A DNA stretch of 64,000 nucleotides from CAWFZT01 sp963820415 (GTDB lineage Bacteria > Chloroflexota > Anaerolineae > Anaerolineales > Anaerolineaceae), in NCBI GenBank assembly GCA_963820415.1, contig CAWFZT010000004.1:62001-126000 (forward strand). Direction: 5' to 3'. The notes under the pieces were generated by a model that was not told the DNA's origin, did not search any database, and worked only from the letters and a program-made list of their open reading frames with translations. Positions 27,027-38,903 of the stretch are shown here, one piece after another. Made by a program: the position numbers and the translations under genes. The first letter of the stretch is position 1, and each line of letters opens with the position of its first letter.

Positions 27027-29387
27027 TTATTTCTTTTCGTGGTGCAACTTCATAAATTCGTCCACGATCACCGGATCAAACTGCTTCCCGGATTCTGAGG
27101 CGATGTAGCGTAGGGCAGTCTCTTCAGGCCATGCCACCCGATAAGGGCGGTCCGAAGTAAGCGCTTCCCAAACATCTACGATGGAAAAAATGCGGGCAGC
27201 TAAAGGAATTTCTTTTCCTTTCAGCCCACGCGGATATCCGGAACCATCCCATTTTTCATGATGACAGAGGGGAATTTCCGGGGCCGGCCGCAAGAAGGGG
27301 ATGGGATTGAGTAATTTATAGGCAAAGACTGGGTGTTGGTGGATGATTTCTGCTTCTTCCTGTGAAAGCGTCTCTGTTTTTAGAAGAATGCTTTCGGGAA
27401 TGGCCATTTTGCCAATGTCATGCAATATCGCCCCGCGGTGCACATGGACCATTGCGTCCCGATTAATTCCCAACATGGCCGCCAGTCGCTCAGTCATATC
27501 GGTAACCCGGATGGTATGGCCAGAAGTCTCCAGGTCACGCAGTTCAAGCGCCTGCGCCCAGCCTTCGATGGTTACATCAAAAGCTATGCTTAACTCGGTA
27601 TTGGTTCGCTGCAGGTTCCCGAAAAGCTGGGCGTCGTCGATCGCAATGGCAGCCTGCATGCCCAGGGATTGGAAGTAATCCAGCCAATCCTGGTCTGGGT
27701 TCAGCGGTGAGCGGTGGAAAACTTCTAATGCTCCTTTGATTTGGCCTTTTGAAATTAACGGCACGGCATAATAGGATTTAAAACCCTCTTTGGGGAAATA
27801 TGGTGAGAACTTGACAGCATCGGCTTCTACTGACAGGTCCGGAATAGCAACAATATCCCGGTTGAGAACTGCTCTCCCGGCGTATTCTTCTCCCAGGCGC
27901 AGCCTGGCGTGCAGGCGATTGCCAGTGAGGAAACCACTACCGGCGGCGTATTCCAGAATCTGATTGTTTTCGTTCAAGATGAGCACATCCGCGGCATCCA
28001 CGTGTTGCCGGGAGACTACCTGGTCGATCAGGATATTCAAAATGACTGTTAATTCGACGCTGCCGCTGATTGCCAGGTCAATTGTGCGCAGCGACGCCAG
28101 GCGTTCAAGCTGCTTTTGTACTTGTTCTTCAGCGCGGATGCGGTCGGTCATGTCGATGGATATACCGCCGATCAAGTCAGGTTTTGCTTCCCTGCGGATT
28201 GGGAATTTGAAAGACTGGAAGAAGCGCTCCTCTCCAATCTTGTTGCGCAACTTTTCCAGACTGGCAACCGAGTCGTGGTTGAGGGCTTGTCGGTCGTTTG
28301 GGGCGGCTTTTTCATCGCTTTGTTCTGGGATCAGGTCGGCGAAGGTTTTATTTGACCAATCATGAATGCTGAAAAAATTGGCCAGATACCGGTTCAGATA
28401 AACAACCCGGCCCAATTCATCTATTACTGAAGCAGCCGCAGGGAGGAAATCCATAAAAGATTTAAATAACTCTTCGCTTTCCTGGAGGGCTTCCTCGGAG
28501 CGTTTCCGCTCAATGGCCATGGCGACCTGTGTAGAAACAAACTCGAGGATTTGTTTGTTTTCGTTGCGATAACGGTAATCCACGCTATAGCTTTGCACGG
28601 CCAGGACACCAATGGTTTCTCCCTTTAGAATCAGCGGAACGCCCAGCCAATCGATCAATTCGGCTCCTATATCCTCCAGATCTCCCTTTTGAAGCATCTC
28701 AAGGATGATTTGCGGGGTGGCTAGCAAGGGTTTCCTGCTCCGCAAAACGTATTCTGTGATGCCCTTTCCGGTTTTTCGAGGTTGAGGGGGTAGATCGTAT
28801 TTATCTACAAAATAAGGGAAAGAGACCAGCTCGGTAGCCGGATCGTACAGGGCGATATAGAAGTTCTCGGCCGGCATTAGCTGGCGAACAATCTTGTGGA
28901 TTTCCGAGAAAAGTTCTACCAAGTTATCTGCATTCAGGGTAGCTTCTGAAATGCTATATATTGAATTCTGAATCCGTTCCGATTTTTTCCGTGAGGTGAT
29001 ATCCTGAAAGATGCTCTGAATGATTTTTTCACCGGTCTCGGCATTTTCGATGACATACGAATCGTGTAAAACCCACTTCTCTTTTCCTCCCAATGTCTGG
29101 AAGGGGTAATCGGAATTACTGATTCGTTTATTCTTGAGAATTTCCATTCGCAGCGTATTCTTGGGCTTGATGTAATGGAATAATTCCTCGATTTTTTCCC
29201 CGACCAGGGCGCTGGCATCCGGGTACATATCTGCGACTTCCAGTATTTGCAGGGTGTTGTGATCGATAAAAATAATACTGCCATCTGACTTGTAAAGGCA
29301 GGTGCCAATTCTTGCGAACTCCAGGGCTTCCTGGTGGATTTTGTTGATCTCTTTTTCGTCAGTTGAGACTCGCGAGGAATCTGCCAT
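27027..29387 (-). CDS. PAS/GAF sensor with C-terminal HD-GYP domain (c-di-GMP phosphodiesterase)
   Basis: 786 aa from the ATG at 29387, which follows GGAGG at nine bases; an in-frame ATG at 29474 lies inside palindromic copy C and is rejected. Domain order: PAS (about 15-125), GAF (150-300), PAS (310-420), GAF (435-600), HD-GYP (620-780). The HD motif is in AILHDIGKMAIP and the GYP motif in HHEKWDGSGYPRGL, both intact, so hydrolysis of cyclic di-GMP is expected. No membrane segment, so it is a soluble sensor. It stands near a GGDEF protein (31.5-33.3 kb), its functional opposite. Signals are unknown. Confidence 0.9.
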   Translation of the reverse strand: MADSSRVSTDEKEINKIHQEALEFARIGTCLYKSDGSIIFIDHNTLQILEVADMYPDASALVGEKIEELFHYIKPKNTLRMEILKNKRISNSDYPFQTLGGKEKWVLHDSYVIENAETGEKIIQSIFQDITSRKKSERIQNSIYSISEATLNADNLVELFSEIHKIVRQLMPAENFYIALYDPATELVSFPYFVDKYDLPPQPRKTGKGITEYVLRSRKPLLATPQIILEMLQKGDLEDIGAELIDWLGVPLILKGETIGVLAVQSYSVDYRYRNENKQILEFVSTQVAMAIERKRSEEALQESEELFKSFMDFLPAAASVIDELGRVVYLNRYLANFFSIHDWSNKTFADLIPEQSDEKAAPNDRQALNHDSVASLEKLRNKIGEERFFQSFKFPIRREAKPDLIGGISIDMTDRIRAEEQVQKQLERLASLRTIDLAISGSVELTVILNILIDQVVSRQHVDAADVLILNENNQILEYAAGSGFLTGNRLHARLRLGEEYAGRAVLNRDIVAIPDLSVEADAVKFSPYFPKEGFKSYYAVPLISKGQIKGALEVFHRSPLNPDQDWLDYFQSLGMQAAIAIDDAQLFGNLQRTNTELSIAFDVTIEGWAQALELRDLETSGHTIRVTDMTERLAAMLGINRDAMVHVHRGAILHDIGKMAIPESILLKTETLSQEEAEIIHQHPVFAYKLLNPIPFLRPAPEIPLCHHEKWDGSGYPRGLKGKEIPLAARIFSIVDVWEALTSDRPYRVAWPEETALRYIASESGKQFDPVIVDEFMKLHHEKK

Positions 29388-29416
29388 TTCAACCACCCTC
29401 CGAACGATTTGATGCA

Positions 29417-29509
29417 GGTTCTCTGGGAATTGCCGTGATGAACTCCCAGGTTTTGGGGTGTCATGACACCCCAAAACCTGGGACCTTCCACGGTAAATCC
29501 CAATGAGCC
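29417..29509 (+). repeat. Two-tier palindromic element, copy C
   Basis: Arms GGTTCTCTGGGAATTGCCG and, inverted, GGCTCATTGGGATTTACCG around a perfect 38-nt palindrome at 29445-29482 (tip TGTCATGACA). Lies between divergent genes. This is the cleanest copy. Confidence 0.88.
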
Positions 29510-29611
29510 TTGATGCAACAGCAAGATTTTGATACTTTTTAAATTATAGTATAAGGTTGGCTAGTATACCTGTAAATCAACCGTGTTACAATCAACAAAA
29601 ATGTAATCAGG

Positions 29612-31327
29612 ATGGAACCCGGAATGGAACGAACGGTCCCCAGTACTGCCTCAGAAGAAATTGAGCTCTATCTGCGTACGGTGTACTCTCTGCTTCGTTC
29701 GACTACTGAAGTCCAGGTTCGCACACTGGAAGAAGTCCATATGGGGCTCAATTCGACCCTGCATATGGACGCCCGTTCTCAGGCCCCCGACGTATCCGCG
29801 TTTGTATACAGCTCACTGCGCCTTCCCCAGTGCATGACCCGGGTACACTCGGTGATCATGGGGCAAAGTTCAGCCGTCTTCAACCGCCATGGGTTCGATG
29901 TCGAAAGCTGGCAACCCGTGGTAGGGCGTGCCCGGCGGAGGCGTTGTTTTTTTAATGGGGAAGATACTCTGGCATGCTTTATAGCCAGCCGGTCAGACAT
30001 TGATGACTTGATTCCTTCGCTGACTGCCTTCCAGATCGAATGGAACAAGATGAACCAGCTGCTTCAAAACTGTCCGGAGAGTCTGCTATCGGCGGGGGAT
30101 GGCGAGAATTTGAATAAATTCGCAGAACTTGCGGGTCGGTTAGAAATGTCGCAAGACGACTTGGCCCGGCTTAAAGTGATCTGGGGCGACGAATTCCTTG
30201 CTTATTTACAACAAATTGCTCAATTACGCTGCTCATTTAGTTTCCGTTTATTGGATGGATCTTTGATCGAATACTGGCGCACGACACGCGTTTGGTGGGA
30301 CAACATCGAATGCGTCTTTCCTCAATTATCGGAGCGCCCAATCTATTTTATCTCCAGTAATACGCACAGTGTGACCAATCTCCTTTCGGGGTTTGCTCTG
30401 AAATTCCAGAAAGAGGTGGTCGCTTATCTGAATCGAAATGGTGACCGAGATTTGCTAATTGAATGGCATGATATCCAGAAACGGCAGACCTCGTCTAATG
30501 AAGGAAATTTCCTTTACTATGCCTTAAAGAAATTTCAGCAGGTTGACGAGGGGAAATACCTGGTTGGGGAACAACTGAATTACGAAAAACAGGTTGGCAT
30601 CCTGCGCATTCCAAGTATCCATTCCTTCGACGTGGATGCACAGGTGATCGATTTATCGCGTCTGGATCCGGCGACGATCGATCCACGCCTGTCGGATGAA
30701 ACGTGTAATTTCTTATCCCGCAGCGACGCCTTGATAATAAATATCGATTATCCGTTGGGGTTCTCCGCTTATAACATCCTTACAAAGGTTACCGAACACG
30801 TAGGCTCGATTCTGGGGGTCTACGTGATGGGTAAAGCCGCTACCTTGAATGGCGTGCAGGGGGATGTCATCATCCCCAATGTGGTGTATGACGAACATTC
30901 CCAGAATACATACCTTTTTCAGAATGCATTTATGGCAGCCGATGTAGCCCCTTACCTGGTGTATGGTACCGTGTTGGATAACCAGAAAGCTGTTTCTGTT
31001 TTAGGCACTTTTCTACAAAACCTGCGCATTATGGACGTCATTTACCGTGAAGGTTATACCGATATCGAGATGGAGGCCGGGCCGTATCTATCGGCGGTCT
31101 ATGAAATGTATCGCCCAAAGCGCCACCCGGTTAACGAGATTGTCAACCTTTATGGAGTGCCATTTGACCTGGGAATCCTCCATTACGCCTCCGATAAACC
31201 TCTCAGTAAAGGTAAGAACCTCGGTGCGGGTACCCTGTCTTATTTTGGCATGGATTCGACCTATGCCGCGACCGTGGCGATATTACGTCGCATCATGGAT
31301 AAAGAATGTAAAAGGCTGACAAGTTAA
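29612..31327 (+). CDS. Conserved protein with a nucleoside-phosphorylase-like C-terminal domain
   Basis: 571 aa, soluble. Residues 1-280 are helical and unrecognised. Residues about 310-565 have features of the PNP/AMP nucleosidase fold: a Rossmann-like VGILRIPSIHSFDVDAQVIDLS start, YVMGKAATLNGVQGDVIIPNVVYDEHSQNTY, and YTDIEMEAGPYLSAVYEM, where EMEAGP sits like the EMEa motif that contacts ribose in phosphorylases. This suggests binding or cleavage of a nucleoside or nucleotide; I cannot say which, and the similarity is recalled rather than computed. Two ATGs (29612, 29624) are possible. It is flanked by an HD-GYP and a GGDEF gene, which hints at nucleotide signalling. It could belong to an uncharacterised DUF family. 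Confidence 0.55.
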   Translation: MEPGMERTVPSTASEEIELYLRTVYSLLRSTTEVQVRTLEEVHMGLNSTLHMDARSQAPDVSAFVYSSLRLPQCMTRVHSVIMGQSSAVFNRHGFDVESWQPVVGRARRRRCFFNGEDTLACFIASRSDIDDLIPSLTAFQIEWNKMNQLLQNCPESLLSAGDGENLNKFAELAGRLEMSQDDLARLKVIWGDEFLAYLQQIAQLRCSFSFRLLDGSLIEYWRTTRVWWDNIECVFPQLSERPIYFISSNTHSVTNLLSGFALKFQKEVVAYLNRNGDRDLLIEWHDIQKRQTSSNEGNFLYYALKKFQQVDEGKYLVGEQLNYEKQVGILRIPSIHSFDVDAQVIDLSRLDPATIDPRLSDETCNFLSRSDALIINIDYPLGFSAYNILTKVTEHVGSILGVYVMGKAATLNGVQGDVIIPNVVYDEHSQNTYLFQNAFMAADVAPYLVYGTVLDNQKAVSVLGTFLQNLRIMDVIYREGYTDIEMEAGPYLSAVYEMYRPKRHPVNEIVNLYGVPFDLGILHYASDKPLSKGKNLGAGTLSYFGMDSTYAATVAILRRIMDKECKRLTS

Positions 31328-31467
31328 CCGATTTTCATTATTGTAAGGCGGCGAGGGGATTCTTGCTGGAAATCATTCGTGAAAAGAGTTAAAGTAGAGG
31401 AAGAGGGATTCAGAAGTGCGGATCCGGCCTGGTTTATGAAGATTGATATTGCCATGCGGGATTTTTT

Positions 31468-33282
31468 ATGGCCGACGAAGATTTTCGATCTGAAAAATTA
31501 GATATCCTACATTTTCTGGTTGAACAAACATTCCAGGGTGTGGCGGTCATTCAAAACAACTGCCTGGTGTTTGCCAACCCAGGGTTGTCTGACCTGACGG
31601 GGTTCACTTATGAGGAACTGCTTGGTTCCTCAAGCGAAGAGCTTTTTGCCCGGGTGATTCCTGAATGCCAAGCGCAAGGAAAAAATGCTTTTTACAACCT
31701 GGCTAATGGATTCCCTTCGCCTATCCGGTTGGAGCTTGCTTTCACCTGCAAAGAAGGCCAGGTCCGATGGGTGGAAATATATACTGGACCTATCAGTTAC
31801 CGGGGTCAACCGGCTGTCTTGATGGGAATTTCCGACATTACCACCCGTAAGAATAACGAGCTTACCTTACGACAAAGTGAATCAAAATACCATGCCATGT
31901 TTGACGCCGTCCCGATCTGCCTTTACCAATCCACACCTGAAGGGAAGATCATCGAGATTAACCAGGCTGGCGTGCATATGCTCGGTTTTCAGTCTCGGGA
32001 AGAACTGCTGGCGGTCAATGCCAGCCAGTGGTACAGCTCTCCTGCGGACCGTGAGCGGTGGAAAGCCGCCGTCGACCAGGAAGGGGTGTTGCGCAATTTT
32101 GTTTTCCAGCTCCGTCGGCAGGATGGGACACATCTCTGGGTAATAAACAATTCACGGGCTGTTAGAGATAGCGATGGACATGTAATTTCTTATCTGGGCA
32201 GCTTGGAAGATATTACCGAACGAAAGCGCTTTGAGGATGAAGGCCAGCAGACCACGGCTCAATTGGCCACCTGGGTGGATGAACTGAAGCTGCGCAACCG
32301 CGAATCTTTACTCTTAAATACGATGGGGGAGTTATTGCAGAGTTGCCTTACCATCGATGAGATGAACAAAGTGATCGCTCAATCTGCCTCAGAAATTTTT
32401 CAGGGACAGGCAGGAGCTTTCTATCTTTACAAGAAGTCGGTTAATTTACTGGAAACCGTGGTGACCTGGGGTTCTGGGTTAAGATCTGAGGCTATTTTCG
32501 CCCCGGATGGCTGTTGGGGTTTGCGGCGTGGCCGCCCGCACGTGGTAGCGGACAGCCAGGTGAAGCTGCGCTGCCGGCATATTATTTCTCCGGAAGGTCA
32601 GGCAGGCTTACTCCCCTACCTGTGCGTTCCAATGACCGCTCAGGGAGAAACCCTGGGTCTGTTATACGTCGAAAGCCGGGATGCAAAGTTGATTGAATAC
32701 CGTTCGAGCCTGGCCGTCAATTTTGCTGAACGCATCGCCCTGGCCCTGGCCAATTTACGCCTGCGCGAAAGCCTGCGCACCCAGGCCATCCGCGATCCTC
32801 TGACCAGCCTGTTCAACCGCCGTTACATGGAAGAGACTCTGGAACGCGAACTTCGTCGGGCCATCCGCCACCGCCATTCTATTGGGGTGATTATGATCGA
32901 TGCCGATCATTTCCGTACCATCAATAACACTGTCGGGCATGCGGCGGGAGATGCCGTGTTGCAGGCTATGGCTCGCTTTCTTCAAGGCCAGATCAGGTTG
33001 GAAGATACCCCCTGCCGCTATGGTGGGGATGAATTTGTATTAATCCTGCCGGATTCAACGCTGGAAGATACCTATAAACGCGCTGAACAGCTCCGTCAGG
33101 GTATCAAACAAATCACTGTACAGCATGGGGGTCGCACTCTTGACACGGTCACGATCTCGCTTGGGGTAGCCGGCTGCCCTGAGCATGGGACGACAGTAGA
33201 AGAGGTTCTCCTGGCTGCCGATAAAGCCATGTTCCGCGCCAAAGACGAGGGGCGCGACCGCACCCTGGTCGCTGAGAGATAG
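31468..33282 (+). CDS. Diguanylate cyclase with PAS-PAS-GAF sensor part
   Basis: 604 aa, soluble. Two PAS domains (about 10-130 and 135-255, the latter ending DITERK), a short coiled segment, a GAF domain (270-425), and GGDEF (435-600). The active loop is YGGDEF at about residue 520; RLED sits five residues before it, the position of the product-binding inhibitory RxxD site, so feedback control by c-di-GMP is expected. It makes cyclic di-GMP from GTP. It follows the PNP-like gene on the same strand after 140 bases and probably forms a signalling pair with the HD-GYP protein nearby. Confidence 0.93.
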   Translation: MADEDFRSEKLDILHFLVEQTFQGVAVIQNNCLVFANPGLSDLTGFTYEELLGSSSEELFARVIPECQAQGKNAFYNLANGFPSPIRLELAFTCKEGQVRWVEIYTGPISYRGQPAVLMGISDITTRKNNELTLRQSESKYHAMFDAVPICLYQSTPEGKIIEINQAGVHMLGFQSREELLAVNASQWYSSPADRERWKAAVDQEGVLRNFVFQLRRQDGTHLWVINNSRAVRDSDGHVISYLGSLEDITERKRFEDEGQQTTAQLATWVDELKLRNRESLLLNTMGELLQSCLTIDEMNKVIAQSASEIFQGQAGAFYLYKKSVNLLETVVTWGSGLRSEAIFAPDGCWGLRRGRPHVVADSQVKLRCRHIISPEGQAGLLPYLCVPMTAQGETLGLLYVESRDAKLIEYRSSLAVNFAERIALALANLRLRESLRTQAIRDPLTSLFNRRYMEETLERELRRAIRHRHSIGVIMIDADHFRTINNTVGHAAGDAVLQAMARFLQGQIRLEDTPCRYGGDEFVLILPDSTLEDTYKRAEQLRQGIKQITVQHGGRTLDTVTISLGVAGCPEHGTTVEEVLLAADKAMFRAKDEGRDRTLVAER

Positions 33283-33372
33283 TGGTGATACGAGTAATGA
33301 AATTCCTATAAGTGATGCCATATATTAGGATTCTTGCTCGAAAATTTATATCACCGGCAAGAATGCGTGGGA

Positions 33373-36082
<2,710 letters not shown>

Positions 36083-36139
36083 TTTCGGCTCTCAAAAAGT
36101 GGATTTCATATACTGCATTTTTGGGCAAAAGACGCAGGT

Positions 36140-38593
36140 TCAGATGATCCCGATTGAAATTTCTGCTCCTTCAAAGGGGAGCGGGATCGTTTCACGATTC
36201 AGCGTCTCGACGATTTCTACGGTTTTGGCGCGGGTGATGCTCATCAGGTCTGATCTGGCTTCCGCCAGGTCATGGGCCAGCCTGGAATTTACCACCCCCA
36301 ATTGTAACAAGATTAGCTCGCTTCCCAGGCTAATATTTTGCTCACTTTTATAACGCCGGACGGCTGTAGCGATCCGCACCAGGGTTTCTCCGGTTTCTTC
36401 TGCCTGGGGATCGAGCAGTATTTCCAGCGGCTGGGGCCAGCTCGTCTGGTGGATTGAATTAAAATTCTCCTGCTCTGAAAAAAGTGACGTGAAAATTGCC
36501 TCGGTCACGTAGGGTAAAACTGGGGCAAACAACTTTAGCAACGTTAGCAGGACGGTCCTCAGGGTAAAACAGGCTGCGTTGTGGCCTGGCGCAACCGCAT
36601 CGTACAGGCGCTGTTTGGCCATTTCGATGTAGTTATCCGCCAGCTCTTGCCAGAAGAAGTCCTCAACTTCATTTTTTGCGCTAGTGTAATCGTAACCGGC
36701 GAAGGCTTCCGTCACGCGCCGGACCACCTGCTGCAGGCGCGACAGGATCCACCGGTCGGCTGCGGAAAAGGCCAGGCTAGAAACATCCGCAAGAGAAAGC
36801 GCTGCGCCTGGCAGAAATAGCTCGCTGAAGCGCGCCACGTTCCACAGTTTGGTCGCCAGGCGCGCCCCGGCCTGGATTTTCTCTTCACTGATCACAGCAT
36901 CCTTGCCCGGGCTGGTGCTGGCGGCCCAGTAGCGAACAGCATCGGCCGAATAGCGCTGGATCATTTCGAGCGGGGGCATCGGGCCGCTGGCGCGGCTCTT
37001 GCTAATTTTGCCCATACCTTCGCCTGCCAGCCCCCAACCGGAGATCAGGGCGTTCTTCCAGGGGATCTCGCCGAAGTGCAGGTAGGATTTGACGATGGTA
37101 TAGAACGCCCAGGTGCGAATGATCTCGTGCGCCTGTGGGCGCAGACTGATCGGGAAGACCTTCCTGTACAATTCCGGCTCCGCCAGCCACTTCCCTACGA
37201 TCTGCGGGGACAGGGAAGAGGTGGCCCAGGTATCCATCACATCCATATCTGGGGTGAAAGCAGTGCTGCCGCAGGTGCAGGCTTGCCGAGGCTGATCGAC
37301 CAGCGGATCGACCGGAAGCTGGTCCTCCTCCGCCAGCATCACCAGTCCACAGTCCTGGCAGTACCAGACCGGGAAAGGCACTCCATAATAACGCTGGCGG
37401 GAGATGCACCAATCCCAGTTTAGGTTCTCTACCCAGGCCTGGTAACGCGCTTGCATGTGTTCGGGGTGCCAGTGCACCTGGCTGCCGGCTTTCAGCAGGG
37501 ATTGCTTGCGGTCGAGGACACGTACGAACCACTGCATGGCAATCAGAATTTCAACCGGCGTGTCACAGCGTTCGTGGACGCGGATCGACTGGCGCGTGGC
37601 TTGGCTCTCCAGGATCAGGTTCTGCTCTTGCAGGATTTGTTTTACCTGCTGGCGCGCCTGGGGGATGTGCAAGCTTTCGAGTGGGCCAGTCACCCCGGTC
37701 ATTTTTCCATCCTGGTCGATCGCCTCAATCAGCGGCAGTTTGAAGGCATACCACCAGGCCATATCTGTCTGGTCACCGAAGGTGCAGCACATCACTGCCC
37801 CAGTGCCCTTGGTGGGATCGACTGCCGTATCAGCGAGAATGGGCACCTGTTGACCATAGAAAGGGACCCCGGCCCGCATGCCAGCCAGATTCTTGTAACG
37901 TGCATCTTCCGGATGGACGAAAACAGCTACACAGGCGGCCAGCAGTTCGGGGCGAGTGGTTGCAATTGGTAGATTATTTCCACCAGGAAGAGAAAATGGC
38001 AGGGTGACGAACTCGCTGTCACGCTCCAAATCGTTCAACTCGGCCTGGGCAATGGCGGTGCGGCATTCAGGGCACCAGATGGAGGGCGCTTTCTGGCGGT
38101 AAGCCAGGTCGCGCCTGTAAAAATCGAGGAAGGAGAGTTGGGCTGTGCGGCGAGAAAGGTCGTCGATGGTGCGGTAGGTGTAACGCCAGTCGATGGAAAG
38201 ACCCAGGCGCTGCCACAATGCCCGGTAATCTTTCTCGGCTTCCTGGCTGACCTCCAGGCATTTCTGGATAAAAGTCTGCCTTCCGACCTTTGCCGCCGTT
38301 ATCCCCAGCCGTTTTTCGACCAGCCGCTCGGTGGGCAGCCCGTTGTCGTCGAAACCCATCGGGTAAAAGACCTGCATGCCGTTCATGCGCATAAAGCGAG
38401 CGATAAAGTCAGCGTGACTGTAGGAATAGACGTGGCCCAGGTGCAAGTGCCCTGACACGGTAGGAGGCGGCGTATCGATCGAATAAACTGGCCCTTCTGC
38501 CTGCGCATCAAAGTAGTATGTCCTGGCTTCTTGCCAGAAGTGTTCGAGCCGTGGCTCGACTTCAGCGGGTTGGTAGTTCTTGGGTAAAGTCAT
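36140..38593 (-). CDS. valS: Valyl-tRNA synthetase, archaeal-like (type 2)
   Basis: 817 aa, class I synthetase. HLGH at residues 51-54 in PPPTVSGHLHLGHVYSYSHAD, MGFDDNGLPTERLVEK, editing domain with ATTRPELLAACVAVFVHPED, zinc-type Cys (CPECR, CQDCG, CTCG) and KISKS in GKISKSRASG. The wording matches the type 2 ValRS found in Archaea and in some bacteria such as Rickettsiales and not the bacterial type encoded next door. It lacks the long C-terminal coiled coil. Start ATG follows GCGGAGG by five bases. A T-box leader ends 30 bases upstream. First gene of the two-ValRS operon. Confidence 0.85.
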   Translation of the reverse strand: MTLPKNYQPAEVEPRLEHFWQEARTYYFDAQAEGPVYSIDTPPPTVSGHLHLGHVYSYSHADFIARFMRMNGMQVFYPMGFDDNGLPTERLVEKRLGITAAKVGRQTFIQKCLEVSQEAEKDYRALWQRLGLSIDWRYTYRTIDDLSRRTAQLSFLDFYRRDLAYRQKAPSIWCPECRTAIAQAELNDLERDSEFVTLPFSLPGGNNLPIATTRPELLAACVAVFVHPEDARYKNLAGMRAGVPFYGQQVPILADTAVDPTKGTGAVMCCTFGDQTDMAWWYAFKLPLIEAIDQDGKMTGVTGPLESLHIPQARQQVKQILQEQNLILESQATRQSIRVHERCDTPVEILIAMQWFVRVLDRKQSLLKAGSQVHWHPEHMQARYQAWVENLNWDWCISRQRYYGVPFPVWYCQDCGLVMLAEEDQLPVDPLVDQPRQACTCGSTAFTPDMDVMDTWATSSLSPQIVGKWLAEPELYRKVFPISLRPQAHEIIRTWAFYTIVKSYLHFGEIPWKNALISGWGLAGEGMGKISKSRASGPMPPLEMIQRYSADAVRYWAASTSPGKDAVISEEKIQAGARLATKLWNVARFSELFLPGAALSLADVSSLAFSAADRWILSRLQQVVRRVTEAFAGYDYTSAKNEVEDFFWQELADNYIEMAKQRLYDAVAPGHNAACFTLRTVLLTLLKLFAPVLPYVTEAIFTSLFSEQENFNSIHQTSWPQPLEILLDPQAEETGETLVRIATAVRRYKSEQNISLGSELILLQLGVVNSRLAHDLAEARSDLMSITRAKTVEIVETLNRETIPLPFEGAEISIGII

Positions 38594-38619
38594 AGGGCCT
38601 CCGCAATCATAACTCTGAA

Positions 38620-38903
38620 ATTAAAACAAAGAATCCTCTCGTATCCAGAGGACGAAAGGATTGGCTTCCGCGGTACCACCTCAATTCGCTGGCTATTCTC
38701 CAGCACGCTCTGCCTGGACTAACATCCAGGTCTCGCTGTAACGGGCTCACCCGTGCCGTTCTACTCTCCAGAAAGATTTCTTCAGCAATCAGGCTAAACG
38801 ACTTCGACCAGGTTTGGCTTGGGAGGCTTTCAGCCGGCGGCGCTCCTTCTCTGTCAGCTCAGGCTGGTTTACTACTTTTAGCAGGTTTTCCTATGTAATT
38901 ATT
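38620..38903 (-). promoter_or_regulatory. T-box riboswitch controlling the two ValRS genes
   Basis: Untranslated leader of about 280 nt. The invariant T-box GAGGTGGTACCGCGGAAGCC is at 38682-38663 (minus strand). It is followed by a terminator: 11-bp stem (AATCCTTTCGT/ACGAGAGGATT with one G-U) at 38662-38632 and TTTGTTTT. Upstream is a long stem I region with an AGAGAAGGAG S-turn-like stretch. GTC appears at 38808-38806 and 38802-38800; one of these may be the Val specifier codon. Known mechanism: uncharged tRNA binds specifier and T-box and stabilises the antiterminator, turning on synthetase expression. The RNA starts inside the 3' end of the upstream membrane-protein gene. Confidence 0.9.

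Noticed and set aside
29388..29474. N-terminal extension of the HD-GYP gene to ATG 29474
   Set aside because: Those codons come from palindromic copy C; the ATG at 29387 has a proper GGAGG.
33283..33372. ATTCTTGC/GCAAGAAT inverted repeat as terminator between the GGDEF gene and valS
   Set aside because: An 8-bp AT-rich stem with an 18-base loop and no T-run; too weak to call.
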